Part shown: in pieces, positions 1 to 8,761 of the stretch
Layout of the letters: the number at the start of each line of letters is the position of its first letter
Numbering within the stretch: the stretch's first letter is position 1
Origin: Cytophagales bacterium
Lineage (GTDB): Bacteria > Bacteroidota > Bacteroidia > Cytophagales > Spirosomataceae
DNA: 64,000 nt
Reading direction: 5' to 3'
Assembly (NCBI GenBank): GCA_024742395.1
Contig: JANSYO010000009.1
Span: 46,749 to 110,748 of the forward strand
Translations under genes and position numbers: made by a program
The notes under the pieces: model-generated
Seen by the model: the letters and a program-made list of their open reading frames with translations, nothing else
What the model was told of the DNA's origin: nothing
The model's database searches: none

Positions 1-325
1 GTTCCTGGAAATGATATCGGGTTATTAAATCTGAAAGGCAATGATGTTCTTTTGTACACAGAATCACAATATCTTTCTTCTTTTTTGGGTTAGTTCTAAA
101 CTTGATTTCCTTGTTTGAAACTACCGATCTCAGTTCCTGAAGGATGTTTTCAGGGTTCAGTTCATCAGAGCCTTCAAATTCTGTTCGCATAAAGAATTGG
201 CCTGAAGGACTCACATATTCGTCTTGTCTAATGATGTTACACTCGTTTTTGAAAAGTACTTTTACGACTTGATAAATGAGCCCCTTAGCATCAGGGCCTT
301 CCATTAAGAGAATGTGTTTGGTCAT
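1..325 (-). CDS. purU: Formyltetrahydrofolate deformylase (5' part)
   Basis: This is the first 108 codons of a gene that runs off the left edge. PurU hydrolyses 10-formyl-THF to formate and THF in the cytoplasm, feeding formate to purine synthesis and balancing one-carbon pools. Residues 1-80 read as an N-terminal ACT domain (start MTKHILLMEGPDAKGLIYQV). Residues 91-100, TKEHHCLSDL, match the conserved entry to the formyltransferase-like catalytic domain of PurU. The ATG at 325-323 fits the family start. The catalytic Asn/His/Asp residues lie outside the window, so activity cannot be judged. It is divergent from the TPR gene to its right, with 177 bp between them. Confidence 0.9.
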   Translation of the reverse strand, partial: MTKHILLMEGPDAKGLIYQVVKVLFKNECNIIRQDEYVSPSGQFFMRTEFEGSDELNPENILQELRSVVSNKEIKFRTNPKKKKDIVILCTKEHHCLSDLITRYHFQE

Positions 326-502
326 TAATCCGTTTTTTTGAACATGCGAAACAAGTCATTTGTTAAGGATTTAGCAAAACCATGAACAATTAGAATGGTT
401 TTATCCTGAATTTTCGTTTCGAAGAGATTGTGATCTCCATTATAATTTTCTACTTTTAGTCAAACACAGGAGGTACTTGTGCTTCCTCCAGAATGAATCT
501 AG

Positions 503-1915
503 ATGAGCAAGAACCATAACGAAAGTTTCGAAGAGTTTGGTAGCGACAATGTGGCTCAGTCCGCCAAAAAATTTGAAGACATGATTCAGAATAATGAATC
601 ACACTATCTTGATGAGGTAACCTATGAGTCGCTCTCTAATTTCTATATTGAGTCGGGTCGGTGGGATCTTGCCGAGAAAGCCTGTTTATTAGGGCTTGAG
701 AATTTTCCTTATTCTCTTGAGCTACTTTTAAACAGAGCTCAGCTACATGTTAATCTTTTAGAATATGAGGATGCCCTGGAGCTGTTAGACAGGGCTACAA
801 CTTTTTACCCCTCAGATCAGGAAGTAAGTTATATGAGAGGTATTGTACTCAATCTTTCTGGTGATTATGATGGTGCTCTGGAGATTCTGAATTCAGCCCT
901 TTCTCTTTCTGATGAAAAGGAGGAAATCTATTTTCAGCTGGCACAGACATATCAGAATAAGAATGAGTTTGATATGGCTACGGAAAATTACAAGATGGCC
1001 ATTGAGCTGGGTTATTCTAACGAATTGGTCTACTATGAATTGGTTTTCTGTATGGATTTCCAGAATTTATTAGAAGAAGGAATACCGTATTTCAGAAGTC
1101 TTACAGATAAAGATCCGTATTCTTATTTGGCTTGGTTCGGATTAGGTATTGCTACAAGCAGACTGAAGATGTATGACGAGGCAATAAAAGCATTTGATTT
1201 CTCGGTGGTAATTAAAGACGACTTTGCCAGCGGGTGGTTTAATTTAGGGCATTCCCAAATGAACGTCAATAATCATGAAGGAGCCAGAGACGCATATCTT
1301 AAAACTCTGGAATTAGAGAACTCATCAGCCGAAGTATTAACCTACATTGGTGCCTCTTATGAAAAGCTTGGGGATACTTCAAATGCACTAAAGTATTACA
1401 AAGAGGCCGCAGATTTAGAGGAGACATGGGAGGAGGCCTGGTATGGCATGGCCTCAGTTTTATTTGAGCAAGAAAAATTTCTTGAAGCGATACATTTTGC
1501 TAAAAAGGCTACGAAGATCAATGAATTCAACAGCGATTATTGGCTTTTACAAGCTGATATTGAGTCTAGGCTTGGTAACATTGTGTCGAGTATAGAAGCC
1601 TATAATCAGGCGTCTACTTTAGATCCAGAAAATATTGATATATGGTTAAACTGGTCATTACTCTATTTTGAGCAGGAAGATTATCAGAAGGCTTTCGAGA
1701 TAATTTATGAAGCTATTCAGCAAGTGCCAGATGAGGCAGACTTACACTATCGTGCTACCGTTTATTTGATATTTGACGGCAGTTATAATGAGGCCTATAA
1801 GTATTTACAGGATGGTCTTAGCCTCGATTTTGCCTCACATGAGCAGATCTATGAATTCTTTCCTAATCTTAAAACTCAAAAAGCTTTACATAGGATCATT
1901 GAACAATATAGGTAA
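503..1915 (+). CDS. Tetratricopeptide repeat protein
   Basis: A 470-residue protein made almost entirely of TPR units of about 34 residues, roughly from residue 40 to 460, with recurring W/Y-LA/G-Y-A-P positions such as WFNLGHSQMN and AWYGMASVLF. I see no signal peptide or membrane segment, so it is probably a cytoplasmic protein-protein scaffold. The ATG at 503 is chosen; an upstream ATG at 493 runs straight into a stop. An AGGAGG lies 27 nt upstream, too far for a normal ribosome site. It ends 4 bp from the convergent gene at 1920. Bacteroidota genomes commonly carry such proteins near purU, but no specific partner can be named. Confidence 0.85.
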   Translation: MSKNHNESFEEFGSDNVAQSAKKFEDMIQNNESHYLDEVTYESLSNFYIESGRWDLAEKACLLGLENFPYSLELLLNRAQLHVNLLEYEDALELLDRATTFYPSDQEVSYMRGIVLNLSGDYDGALEILNSALSLSDEKEEIYFQLAQTYQNKNEFDMATENYKMAIELGYSNELVYYELVFCMDFQNLLEEGIPYFRSLTDKDPYSYLAWFGLGIATSRLKMYDEAIKAFDFSVVIKDDFASGWFNLGHSQMNVNNHEGARDAYLKTLELENSSAEVLTYIGASYEKLGDTSNALKYYKEAADLEETWEEAWYGMASVLFEQEKFLEAIHFAKKATKINEFNSDYWLLQADIESRLGNIVSSIEAYNQASTLDPENIDIWLNWSLLYFEQEDYQKAFEIIYEAIQQVPDEADLHYRATVYLIFDGSYNEAYKYLQDGLSLDFASHEQIYEFFPNLKTQKALHRIIEQYR

Positions 1916-1919
1916 GAGT

Positions 1920-3953
1920 CTACCAGTCCATCGCATTGGCGGTTAACAGATCTTGAGCTTCTTTTTTTCCTTTTCTGGCAGCCGCTTTATACCATATTAT
2001 TGCTTCTTCAATTTTGTTTTGATTGGCATAGTTTATACCAATGTTGTATTCGTAGTCACCGCTTTCATCCAGGGCCGCGGCTTTTTCCCAGAAAGAAATA
2101 GTTTCTGTATGTCTTCCTAAATCAGAAAGTGTTACCCCTATGTTTTTGTATGCCGGCAAATAATCAGGGTATTTTTCAAGAAGGACTTTTAAAAGCCGGA
2201 TTTCTTCTTCGTAATTACCTTCTTGTCTGAAAGTGTAAGAATAGTTTAATTCAATGTCGGCATTATCAGGATTTTCTGCTTTTAGTTTTTCAAGTATGCT
2301 TCTGGCTTCGGGTGCTTTGGCATTTGCAGCCAATACTGTAGCATAGGTGTTCTGATAGTCAAAGTTTTCTGGTTCTGCCAGTGCTGCCTTTTCTGCATAA
2401 GGCAGGGCTTCGGCAAACCTATTGGTCTTTTCCAATGCCAGGGCCATAAGCCAGTCGGTTCGGGTTTTAACGGGCATATACTCGTAGGCCCTTTGTATGT
2501 ATGGAATTGCCAAGTCAAACTGCTGTTCGTCAATATACATTGAGGCTATGGTACGGCAAACATCAGCGTTTTTGAAACCATTATTATCGGCCTGTGTCAG
2601 GTACTTTTTGGCTTGTTCAAAATCCTGCTCACCTAAATGATACCAACCAATATTGCTTAGAACCATTGCATCTTGTGGGTACACCTTTTCGGCCGGACTA
2701 AATAAAGTATAGCCGTTTTTCCAATGTGGTACTTGTATAAAGGTAAGGATAGCACATATAGCCACCAGGGCATAACCAATGATTTTGGAAAAATTACCCT
2801 TTTCAATTCCTTTACCAATCAAAAGGCTAATCAGGAATAAAGGCCCAATAGAGGATAAATAGTAATATCGATCAGCTACAATAGCACTTCCAACAGGGAG
2901 TATTTGTAACACAGTTGAGATAGCAATGATGAAGAAAGCCACGGCCCACCATATTTTTTTGTTTTTCCTACCAAAAAAGTATGCCGTGGTAAGAAAAGCT
3001 ATTAAAGCAAAAACGGCCAGATTATATATGGCCGGGATAGACCCTGCCACTCTTGTTGGGTATGGGTAAAACGGCAACAAATTAGAAGGGAATACGGTTT
3101 TTACCCAATAAAATAGAAAAGAATAACACACAATTTTAAACCTTTCTATTCCTGTATAGGCTGCACCAATGACTGAGGAAGCATCAGCACCTGCGTCTTT
3201 TTGTGCGGTGGTAGCTATATAAGCAAAGGTCAATGTAATTACAAAATAAGGTATCTTGTCAAGTAGATTTTTAATCTTGAAGCTTTTGCCCAGGAACCAC
3301 CAATCAGTAATGATTAACAAGGCAGGTAAAACAACGGCCATTCCTTTAGATAGACAAGAAAGTATAAATAAGCCCAGTGATAGGGCATATTGAGTTTTAT
3401 TTTTAGCCTCTTGATAGTTGAGGTATGACAAAAAAGAGAGTAAAAGAAACAGGGTATATAAAACATCTTTTCTTTCTGCCGCCCATGCTACAGATTCTAC
3501 ATGTAACGGATGCAGAGCAAAAAAGGCAGCGGTGAAAAGTGCAACCCAATTGTTTTTATTGAGTCTTTTAATGAGAAGGAAAACAAGAAAACTATTTAAG
3601 GCATGCAGCCAAAGATTATTGAAATGATAAAGCCATGGACTATCGCCCACAATAGCATATTCAATAGCCAAAGAAAGCATAGTCAAAGGATGAAAATTTC
3701 CTACATGAAAATCCGTTAATAAAGGATTAAGGTCAAAGTTTTTGACGGCCTCGTTTAACAGTATGTAGGGGTCATCGTCCCAAACCAGGCCGTTATTCCA
3801 AATTTTGGCATAGGCAATGAAAATGGCAAGTAATAAACCCAAACCCACATAAAGATGCTTTGGATTGAAATCAGAATCAGAAGGATTTAAACTAACAGTT
3901 GAAGAAGTGGTGGTGTTTTGTTTATGAACTTTGTTACCTTTCTTTTTTGACAT
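1920..3953 (-). CDS. TMTC-like GT-C membrane protein with C-terminal TPRs
   Basis: A 677-residue polytopic inner-membrane protein. Residues 1-32 are a Lys/Ser-rich cytoplasmic tail. Residues 35-415 hold about ten hydrophobic segments, and residues 425-670 are TPRs facing the far side. The motif WDDD at 58-61 and HPLHVESVAW at 148-157 followed by ERKDV are hallmarks of the TMTC-like branch of the GT-C fold, whose eukaryotic members are protein O-mannosyltransferases. By analogy it may transfer a sugar from a polyprenyl carrier, with the TPRs binding acceptor; that is inference. The acidic pair D59/D60 in the first loop is in the place expected for the GT-C catalytic acid. Start ATG at 3953-3951. 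Confidence 0.8.
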   Translation of the reverse strand: MSKKKGNKVHKQNTTTSSTVSLNPSDSDFNPKHLYVGLGLLLAIFIAYAKIWNNGLVWDDDPYILLNEAVKNFDLNPLLTDFHVGNFHPLTMLSLAIEYAIVGDSPWLYHFNNLWLHALNSFLVFLLIKRLNKNNWVALFTAAFFALHPLHVESVAWAAERKDVLYTLFLLLSFLSYLNYQEAKNKTQYALSLGLFILSCLSKGMAVVLPALLIITDWWFLGKSFKIKNLLDKIPYFVITLTFAYIATTAQKDAGADASSVIGAAYTGIERFKIVCYSFLFYWVKTVFPSNLLPFYPYPTRVAGSIPAIYNLAVFALIAFLTTAYFFGRKNKKIWWAVAFFIIAISTVLQILPVGSAIVADRYYYLSSIGPLFLISLLIGKGIEKGNFSKIIGYALVAICAILTFIQVPHWKNGYTLFSPAEKVYPQDAMVLSNIGWYHLGEQDFEQAKKYLTQADNNGFKNADVCRTIASMYIDEQQFDLAIPYIQRAYEYMPVKTRTDWLMALALEKTNRFAEALPYAEKAALAEPENFDYQNTYATVLAANAKAPEARSILEKLKAENPDNADIELNYSYTFRQEGNYEEEIRLLKVLLEKYPDYLPAYKNIGVTLSDLGRHTETISFWEKAAALDESGDYEYNIGINYANQNKIEEAIIWYKAAARKGKKEAQDLLTANAMDW

Positions 3954-4111
3954 TCTTAGTGCTTGCTTAATGTTTATCCAAAATAAACTAATTTCAGGCG
4001 AAAAATTGTTGTTTTGGCCATTTGTCCCAAATTCGGCAATTTTGAGACATATTTGGCAAAACTATTGTATCACTAAAATCGTGCTTAATACTCCTTTTAA
4101 ACAAATTAAAA

Positions 4112-5824
4112 ATGCTTAGTAGGCTATTCATTTTATTTACTCTAATATCTGCTTCTTTGTGTGCACAAAATTCCAGTACCAAGGAAGATAGAGTCTTGGA
4201 AGGAGAAGGTGTTTTCCTTTCTGGAATGAAAGAGTTTATTGCAGAGAATTATGCTCAAGCTGCTGTTTATTTTGAAAAGGTGACTCAAGGTTATGAACCT
4301 ACAGCGGGTGTTTATCATATGTTAGCTAAGGCTAAACTTGGGCAGAAGGACCTGAATGCCGCTTCTTTAGCTGCCAGGAAATCAATGGAGTTGGAAAAGG
4401 ACAATTCCTTTTATCAAACCTTCTACGCTGAGATTTTAACAGCTCAACAAGACTATGATGCTGCCATAGATTTGTACAAAAAAATTATAAAGGCATCGCC
4501 GATGGCGATCAATAATTACCTGTTGTTGGCAGATATTTATGTATCTCTGGAAGATTATAAACAAGCTATAAAGCTTTATGATCAGGTAGAAAAAAATATA
4601 GGCAATGATGAAGAAATATCCAGACGGAAGCAAATGCTTTATCTGCGACAGGATAATGTAGAAGATGCAATAAAAGAAGGCAATAAGCTGATGGAGTCGC
4701 AACCTTTAGAGCTGGAATATGTGCTAAAGCAGGCTCAGATAATGATGAGTAATCAAAAGCATGATAAAGCTGAACTTCTTTTGAAAAGCTTTCTTAAACA
4801 GGACGGAGATATTGGTGAAGCTCATGTGATGCTTGCAGAAATATATAGAGTAAAGGGAGATTTAGCGGCTTCTACAAGGGAGCTCATGTTAGCTTTTGAG
4901 AATGACAATCTGGATTCGAACATTAAGCTTCAGGTGCTGGGCTCTTACATTAAACTTGTAGAGGAAAAACCATTAACAGAACAAGTTGATAAAGCCATAG
5001 ATTTAACGAGGGCTATGATAAAGTCTCAGCCAGAGCAGGCAGCCTCTTACGTTTATCTGGCAGATCTCTTGATGAAAAAAGGAGACTTAGAGGGTGCCAG
5101 AGATAATTATTTGAAGTCTACTGATTATGACAAATCCGTTTTTGAAGTATGGCTGGCTTTAGTAGAATTAGATACCAAACTGGGTGAGGTAGAAGCATTG
5201 GTAAAGCATGCTGGTTCAGCAGCAGAATACTTTCCTAATCAAGCTTTCTTCTGGTATCACCTTGGCTATGGAAATGTGCTGAAAGGAGACCACCAAGAGG
5301 CGGTTTATGCCTTAGAGGAGGCCAGGTTTTTAGCTTTCGAAAATAGAGTTTTATTGAAACATATACTCTCTTTATTGGGTGACTCTTACATGCACACTAA
5401 TCAATTTGTAGAAGCAGAAAAAGCCTATGATGAAGTGTTAAAAATAGATCCTGATTATGAAGCGGTGTTAAATAATGCCAGTTATTTTCTTGCCGCCAGG
5501 AAAAGAAACCTTGATAAAGCTCTTTCAATGGTTCAGCATTTAACTACTTTGAATAATCGAAATCTCGAATATGCTGATACACACGCATGGGTTTTATTTC
5601 AAAGAGGAGAGTTTACCCAGGCAAGAGCAGTCATAGAGGCTGCTTTAAAAAATGGTGAGGAACCCAATGGAACTTTTCTGGAGCACTATGGCGATATTCT
5701 TTTTAAGCTTGGAGATAAAGAATTAGCTTTGAAGCAATGGCAAAAGGCTAAACTATTGGGAGAAAATAGTAAACTAATTGATCGAAAAATTGAAGAGCAG
5801 CAATTCATTGAATACACCCCTTAA
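4112..5824 (+). CDS. Secreted TPR protein
   Basis: A 570-residue protein with a signal peptide (MLSRLFILFTLISASLCAQ, cleavage near residue 19) followed by about 14 TPR units to the C-terminus. It should sit in the periplasm or at the outer membrane. Its stop codon overlaps the start of the next gene by one base (TAATG), so the two are translationally coupled, and an EnvC-like gene follows 9 bp later. The order TPR, DUF4292 lipoprotein, M23-like protein is a common arrangement in Bacteroidota as far as I recall and suggests a cell-envelope job. No enzymatic motif is visible. Confidence 0.85.
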   Translation: MLSRLFILFTLISASLCAQNSSTKEDRVLEGEGVFLSGMKEFIAENYAQAAVYFEKVTQGYEPTAGVYHMLAKAKLGQKDLNAASLAARKSMELEKDNSFYQTFYAEILTAQQDYDAAIDLYKKIIKASPMAINNYLLLADIYVSLEDYKQAIKLYDQVEKNIGNDEEISRRKQMLYLRQDNVEDAIKEGNKLMESQPLELEYVLKQAQIMMSNQKHDKAELLLKSFLKQDGDIGEAHVMLAEIYRVKGDLAASTRELMLAFENDNLDSNIKLQVLGSYIKLVEEKPLTEQVDKAIDLTRAMIKSQPEQAASYVYLADLLMKKGDLEGARDNYLKSTDYDKSVFEVWLALVELDTKLGEVEALVKHAGSAAEYFPNQAFFWYHLGYGNVLKGDHQEAVYALEEARFLAFENRVLLKHILSLLGDSYMHTNQFVEAEKAYDEVLKIDPDYEAVLNNASYFLAARKRNLDKALSMVQHLTTLNNRNLEYADTHAWVLFQRGEFTQARAVIEAALKNGEEPNGTFLEHYGDILFKLGDKELALKQWQKAKLLGENSKLIDRKIEEQQFIEYTP

Positions 5825-6642
5825 TGACCCTCAAAACCCTTAGTTATTTAGCACTGGTTTGTCTTTCGACGTTTCAGTTTGCTTGCAAAAGAAATAAGCT
5901 TCAAAAGTCTATTGCTGAACTTCCGAAAAACATAACGGAAGTGATAGATACTACCACTATTGAGCAAATTCCGATAGAGTTTAATATTCAGGAAGCACAG
6001 TTTGATTTTTTAAAGCTCAAAAGTAAGATTGATCTTAGATCTGAGGCCATTTCTCAGAGCTTTCCGGCGACTGTCCATATTCAAAAAGACAGCCTTATTT
6101 GGATTTCGGTTTCAGTAGGTATTGAAGCTGCCCGATGTCTTATTACACAAGACTCAATTCTATGTCTTGACCGTATTAACAGAACGTATTATGAGCTAAG
6201 TATAGCAGAATTAAGCAAACAATTCAATTTTGATTTCGATTTCAGGCTTCTACAATCTTTATTAGTCGGTAATTTACCTATTGATAAAAAAAATGAGGAT
6301 CGCGTAGAATTAAACTCTCTGTATACAAGCCTGTTTCAAGCCGCTAATAATATCAAAATTGAAAATCAAATTGATAATGTGTCTTTAAAGCTGACCACCA
6401 TTTTGGCAGAAGACAATAGCGGAAAAAGTAAACTAGGTATATCATATTCAGATTTCGGTGAACAGCCTAACGGACAACTTATCCCGCAATCGATATTTGC
6501 AAAAATAGATGTTCTAAAAGGCGAGGAAATAAAAACCACAACCCTAGAGTTTAAACACACTAAATTTGAGTTTTCAGATCAAAGTCTTAGATTTCCTTAT
6601 TCCATTCCTAAGAGTTATGAAAAGGGGGAAATTGTGTTTTAA
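5824..6642 (+). CDS. DUF4292 family lipoprotein
   Basis: A 272-residue putative lipoprotein. The signal sequence ends in a lipobox (STFQFAC, Cys about residue 21) and is followed by Lys/Arg. The rest is mostly beta-strand-like, resembling the LolB/outer-membrane-lipoprotein-sorting shape: short hydrophobic strands such as VHIQKDSLIWISVSVGIEA and TRTYYELSI-like segments ahead of the C-terminal strand. I assign DUF4292 from this pattern and from its place between a secreted TPR protein and an EnvC-like protein. Role unknown; handling of a hydrophobic ligand at the envelope is a guess from fold similarity. Start ATG at 5824 overlaps the previous stop. Confidence 0.7.
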   Translation: MTLKTLSYLALVCLSTFQFACKRNKLQKSIAELPKNITEVIDTTTIEQIPIEFNIQEAQFDFLKLKSKIDLRSEAISQSFPATVHIQKDSLIWISVSVGIEAARCLITQDSILCLDRINRTYYELSIAELSKQFNFDFDFRLLQSLLVGNLPIDKKNEDRVELNSLYTSLFQAANNIKIENQIDNVSLKLTTILAEDNSGKSKLGISYSDFGEQPNGQLIPQSIFAKIDVLKGEEIKTTTLEFKHTKFEFSDQSLRFPYSIPKSYEKGEIVF

Positions 6643-6651
6643 TTTTGCTTT

Positions 6652-7845
6652 ATGAAAGGATTCAAAGCATTTTCCTTCTTACTTCTCCTGACTTTCCTTT
6701 GGTCAGGGGGGGAGGTTATTGGTCAAAAAACACGGGCACAACTTGAAAAAGAAAAGCAGGAAAACCAAGAACGCATAGAACGTGCCCAAAGGGTGCTAAA
6801 TCAAACCAGTACTAAAAAGAAGGCTTCTTTGGGTAAGTTGAAAGCAATCAATTCTCAAATTTCTAGTCAGGTTAAGCAAATAGATTTGATAAGTGAAGAT
6901 ATTTCATTGATTGAAAAGGAGATTGCGGAACTTGAGGTAGCTAACAAAGAACTTGAAAGCAAGCTTGAGAATTTAAAGAAGGAATATGCAGAAATGCTTT
7001 ACATAGCTTCAAAATCAAGCGGAAAGTTAAACAAGCTCAGTTTTCTCTTTTCTGCCAGGTCATTTAATGACCTTATAATGCGATATAAGTATTTAGAACA
7101 ATACACAGATAATAGAAAAACACAAGTAAACCAGATCAAGGAAGTAGCGGAATCATTAAAGAAAAGACAGGAAGAACTTGGGAAGAAAAGATCTACTCAG
7201 CAACGAGTTATTGCCGAGAAGCAAGGCGAAACAAGAAAGCTGTCTTCTTTAAAAAGAGAACAGGCCTTGACAGTTTCAGAGCTCGCTTCTGAAGAAAAGA
7301 AACTGAGAACTGAAATAGCTAACTCAAAGCGGGCAATTAAGAGATTGGACAATTTGATTACATCATTGGTAAGTAAATCTGCGGCCAGAAGCAATGCTGC
7401 ACCGAAAAATGAGGCAGTAGTTAATACGGCTCTGTCTGCTTCTTTTGCAAATAATAAAAGAAAGTTACCCTGGCCTGTTCAGAACGGTTTTGTAGCAGAT
7501 AGATTTGGAGTGAAGGATCACCCGGTTTTGGCGAATGTGAAGATTGACAATCATGGTGTAGACATACAAACCTCTCCCAATGCACGCGTAAGTAGTGTTT
7601 TTGATGGCGTAGTGTTGGATATTTCTCAAATCCCTGGCTTAAATAATGTAGTGGCTATTCAGCATGGAGAGTATTTTACTGTCTACGCCAACCTTCAATC
7701 AGTAAATGTGAGTATAAATCAAAAAGTAATTACCGGCCAGCTTATCGGAATTGCTGCTCAAAAGGGTGGCGAGTATGAAATAAACTTTCAGGTCTGGCAT
7801 CAATTCTCAAAGGAGAATCCGGAGTCTTGGTTGGCTAGAAAGTAA
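6652..7845 (+). CDS. EnvC-like murein hydrolase activator (degenerate M23 domain)
   Basis: A 397-residue protein with a signal peptide (cleaved near GEVIGQ, residue 25), a long coiled coil over about residues 27-245 (repeated KKLE/KEIAELE heptads), and a C-terminal LytM/M23 domain at about 285-397. The zinc-site positions of active LytM enzymes are only partly kept: H301 and D304 (HGVDIQ) remain, but the usual YAH is YAN at 345-347 and the usual HLHFE is EINFQ at 376-380. This matches EnvC-type activators, which bind and switch on amidases rather than cut peptidoglycan themselves. Third gene of the envelope operon starting at 4112. Confidence 0.85.
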   Translation: MKGFKAFSFLLLLTFLWSGGEVIGQKTRAQLEKEKQENQERIERAQRVLNQTSTKKKASLGKLKAINSQISSQVKQIDLISEDISLIEKEIAELEVANKELESKLENLKKEYAEMLYIASKSSGKLNKLSFLFSARSFNDLIMRYKYLEQYTDNRKTQVNQIKEVAESLKKRQEELGKKRSTQQRVIAEKQGETRKLSSLKREQALTVSELASEEKKLRTEIANSKRAIKRLDNLITSLVSKSAARSNAAPKNEAVVNTALSASFANNKRKLPWPVQNGFVADRFGVKDHPVLANVKIDNHGVDIQTSPNARVSSVFDGVVLDISQIPGLNNVVAIQHGEYFTVYANLQSVNVSINQKVITGQLIGIAAQKGGEYEINFQVWHQFSKENPESWLARK

Positions 7846-7887
7846 GTTCTTCTTATTAAATTAACATCATTAAAAAATACATAGAAT

Positions 7888-8703
7888 ATGTCAGTTCATT
7901 CAGAAGTGAAGCGTATTACCACCAATGTGCTTAAATCCATGAAAAAGAAAGGGGAGAAGATAGCATGTCTTACTGCTTATGACTATTCTATGGCTAAACT
8001 TGTTGACGCCGCCGGGGTGGAGCTAATTTTGGTGGGCGATTCAGCCTCAAATGTTATGGCTGGTCATGAAACTACCTTGCCAATTACTTTAGATCAAATG
8101 ATTTATCATGCTCAGTCTGTAGTTAGAGCTGTAAGCAGGTCATTGGTAGTGGTTGATTTACCATTTGGAAGTTACCAGGGAAATTCTACTCAGGCTTTAA
8201 AGTCAGCGATTAGAATCATGAAGGAATCTGGTGCACATGCTGTAAAGATGGAAGGGGGCAAAGAAATTGAAGAGTCAATTGTGCGTGTTTTAAGTGCTGG
8301 CATTCCGGTGATGGGTCATTTAGGACTTACACCACAGTCAATCTACAAATTTGGTACTTACACGGTAAGGGCTAAAGGAAATGAAGAGGCAGACTTATTA
8401 AAAGAAAATGCTAAACTTTTAACTGACTTGGGCTGCTTTGGAGTGGTTTTAGAAAAAATTCCAAGAGCTTTGGCTGCAGAGGTTACAGCAAGTATAGATA
8501 TACCAACAGTGGGTATTGGAGCGGGGTCTGGTTGTGATGGTCAAATTCTTGTTATACATGATATGTTGGGAATAAATAAAGATTTTAGCCCTCGTTTTTT
8601 AAGACGTTATGCTGACCTGCACACAGAAATGACCAATGCTTTTACGGGGTATATCAAAGACGTGAAATCGGGAGACTTTCCAAGTGAAAGGGAGAGCTAC
8701 TAG
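7888..8703 (+). CDS. panB: 3-methyl-2-oxobutanoate hydroxymethyltransferase
   Basis: A 271-residue cytoplasmic enzyme that makes ketopantoate from alpha-ketoisovalerate and methylene-THF, the first committed step to pantothenate and CoA. The whole length matches PanB: the metal and substrate loops [12 protein letters not shown] and DLPFGSYQ, the MEGG motif, the GHLGLTPQS strand, and the conserved C-terminal [14 protein letters not shown] and HDMLG. Length is normal for the family. It starts 42 bp after the EnvC-like gene in the same direction and may share its transcript or have its own weak promoter. panC and panD are not in the window. Confidence 0.96.
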   Translation: MSVHSEVKRITTNVLKSMKKKGEKIACLTAYDYSMAKLVDAAGVELILVGDSASNVMAGHETTLPITLDQMIYHAQSVVRAVSRSLVVVDLPFGSYQGNSTQALKSAIRIMKESGAHAVKMEGGKEIEESIVRVLSAGIPVMGHLGLTPQSIYKFGTYTVRAKGNEEADLLKENAKLLTDLGCFGVVLEKIPRALAAEVTASIDIPTVGIGAGSGCDGQILVIHDMLGINKDFSPRFLRRYADLHTEMTNAFTGYIKDVKSGDFPSERESY

Positions 8704-8761
8704 AGCAAAACTTCTGGTTTTCAGTAAATTGATTAAATTAGCTTGATCATTTACTAAATCC

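Noticed and set aside
470..502. AGGAGG and an ATG at 493 before the first TPR gene
   Set aside because: The ATG at 493 opens a two-codon frame, and the AGGAGG is 27 nt from the real ATG, so neither sets the start.
4436..4702. Minus-strand hydrophobic frame inside the secreted TPR gene
   Set aside because: It is the complement of TPR codons, with low-complexity I/Y/F runs and no conserved feature; a shadow frame.
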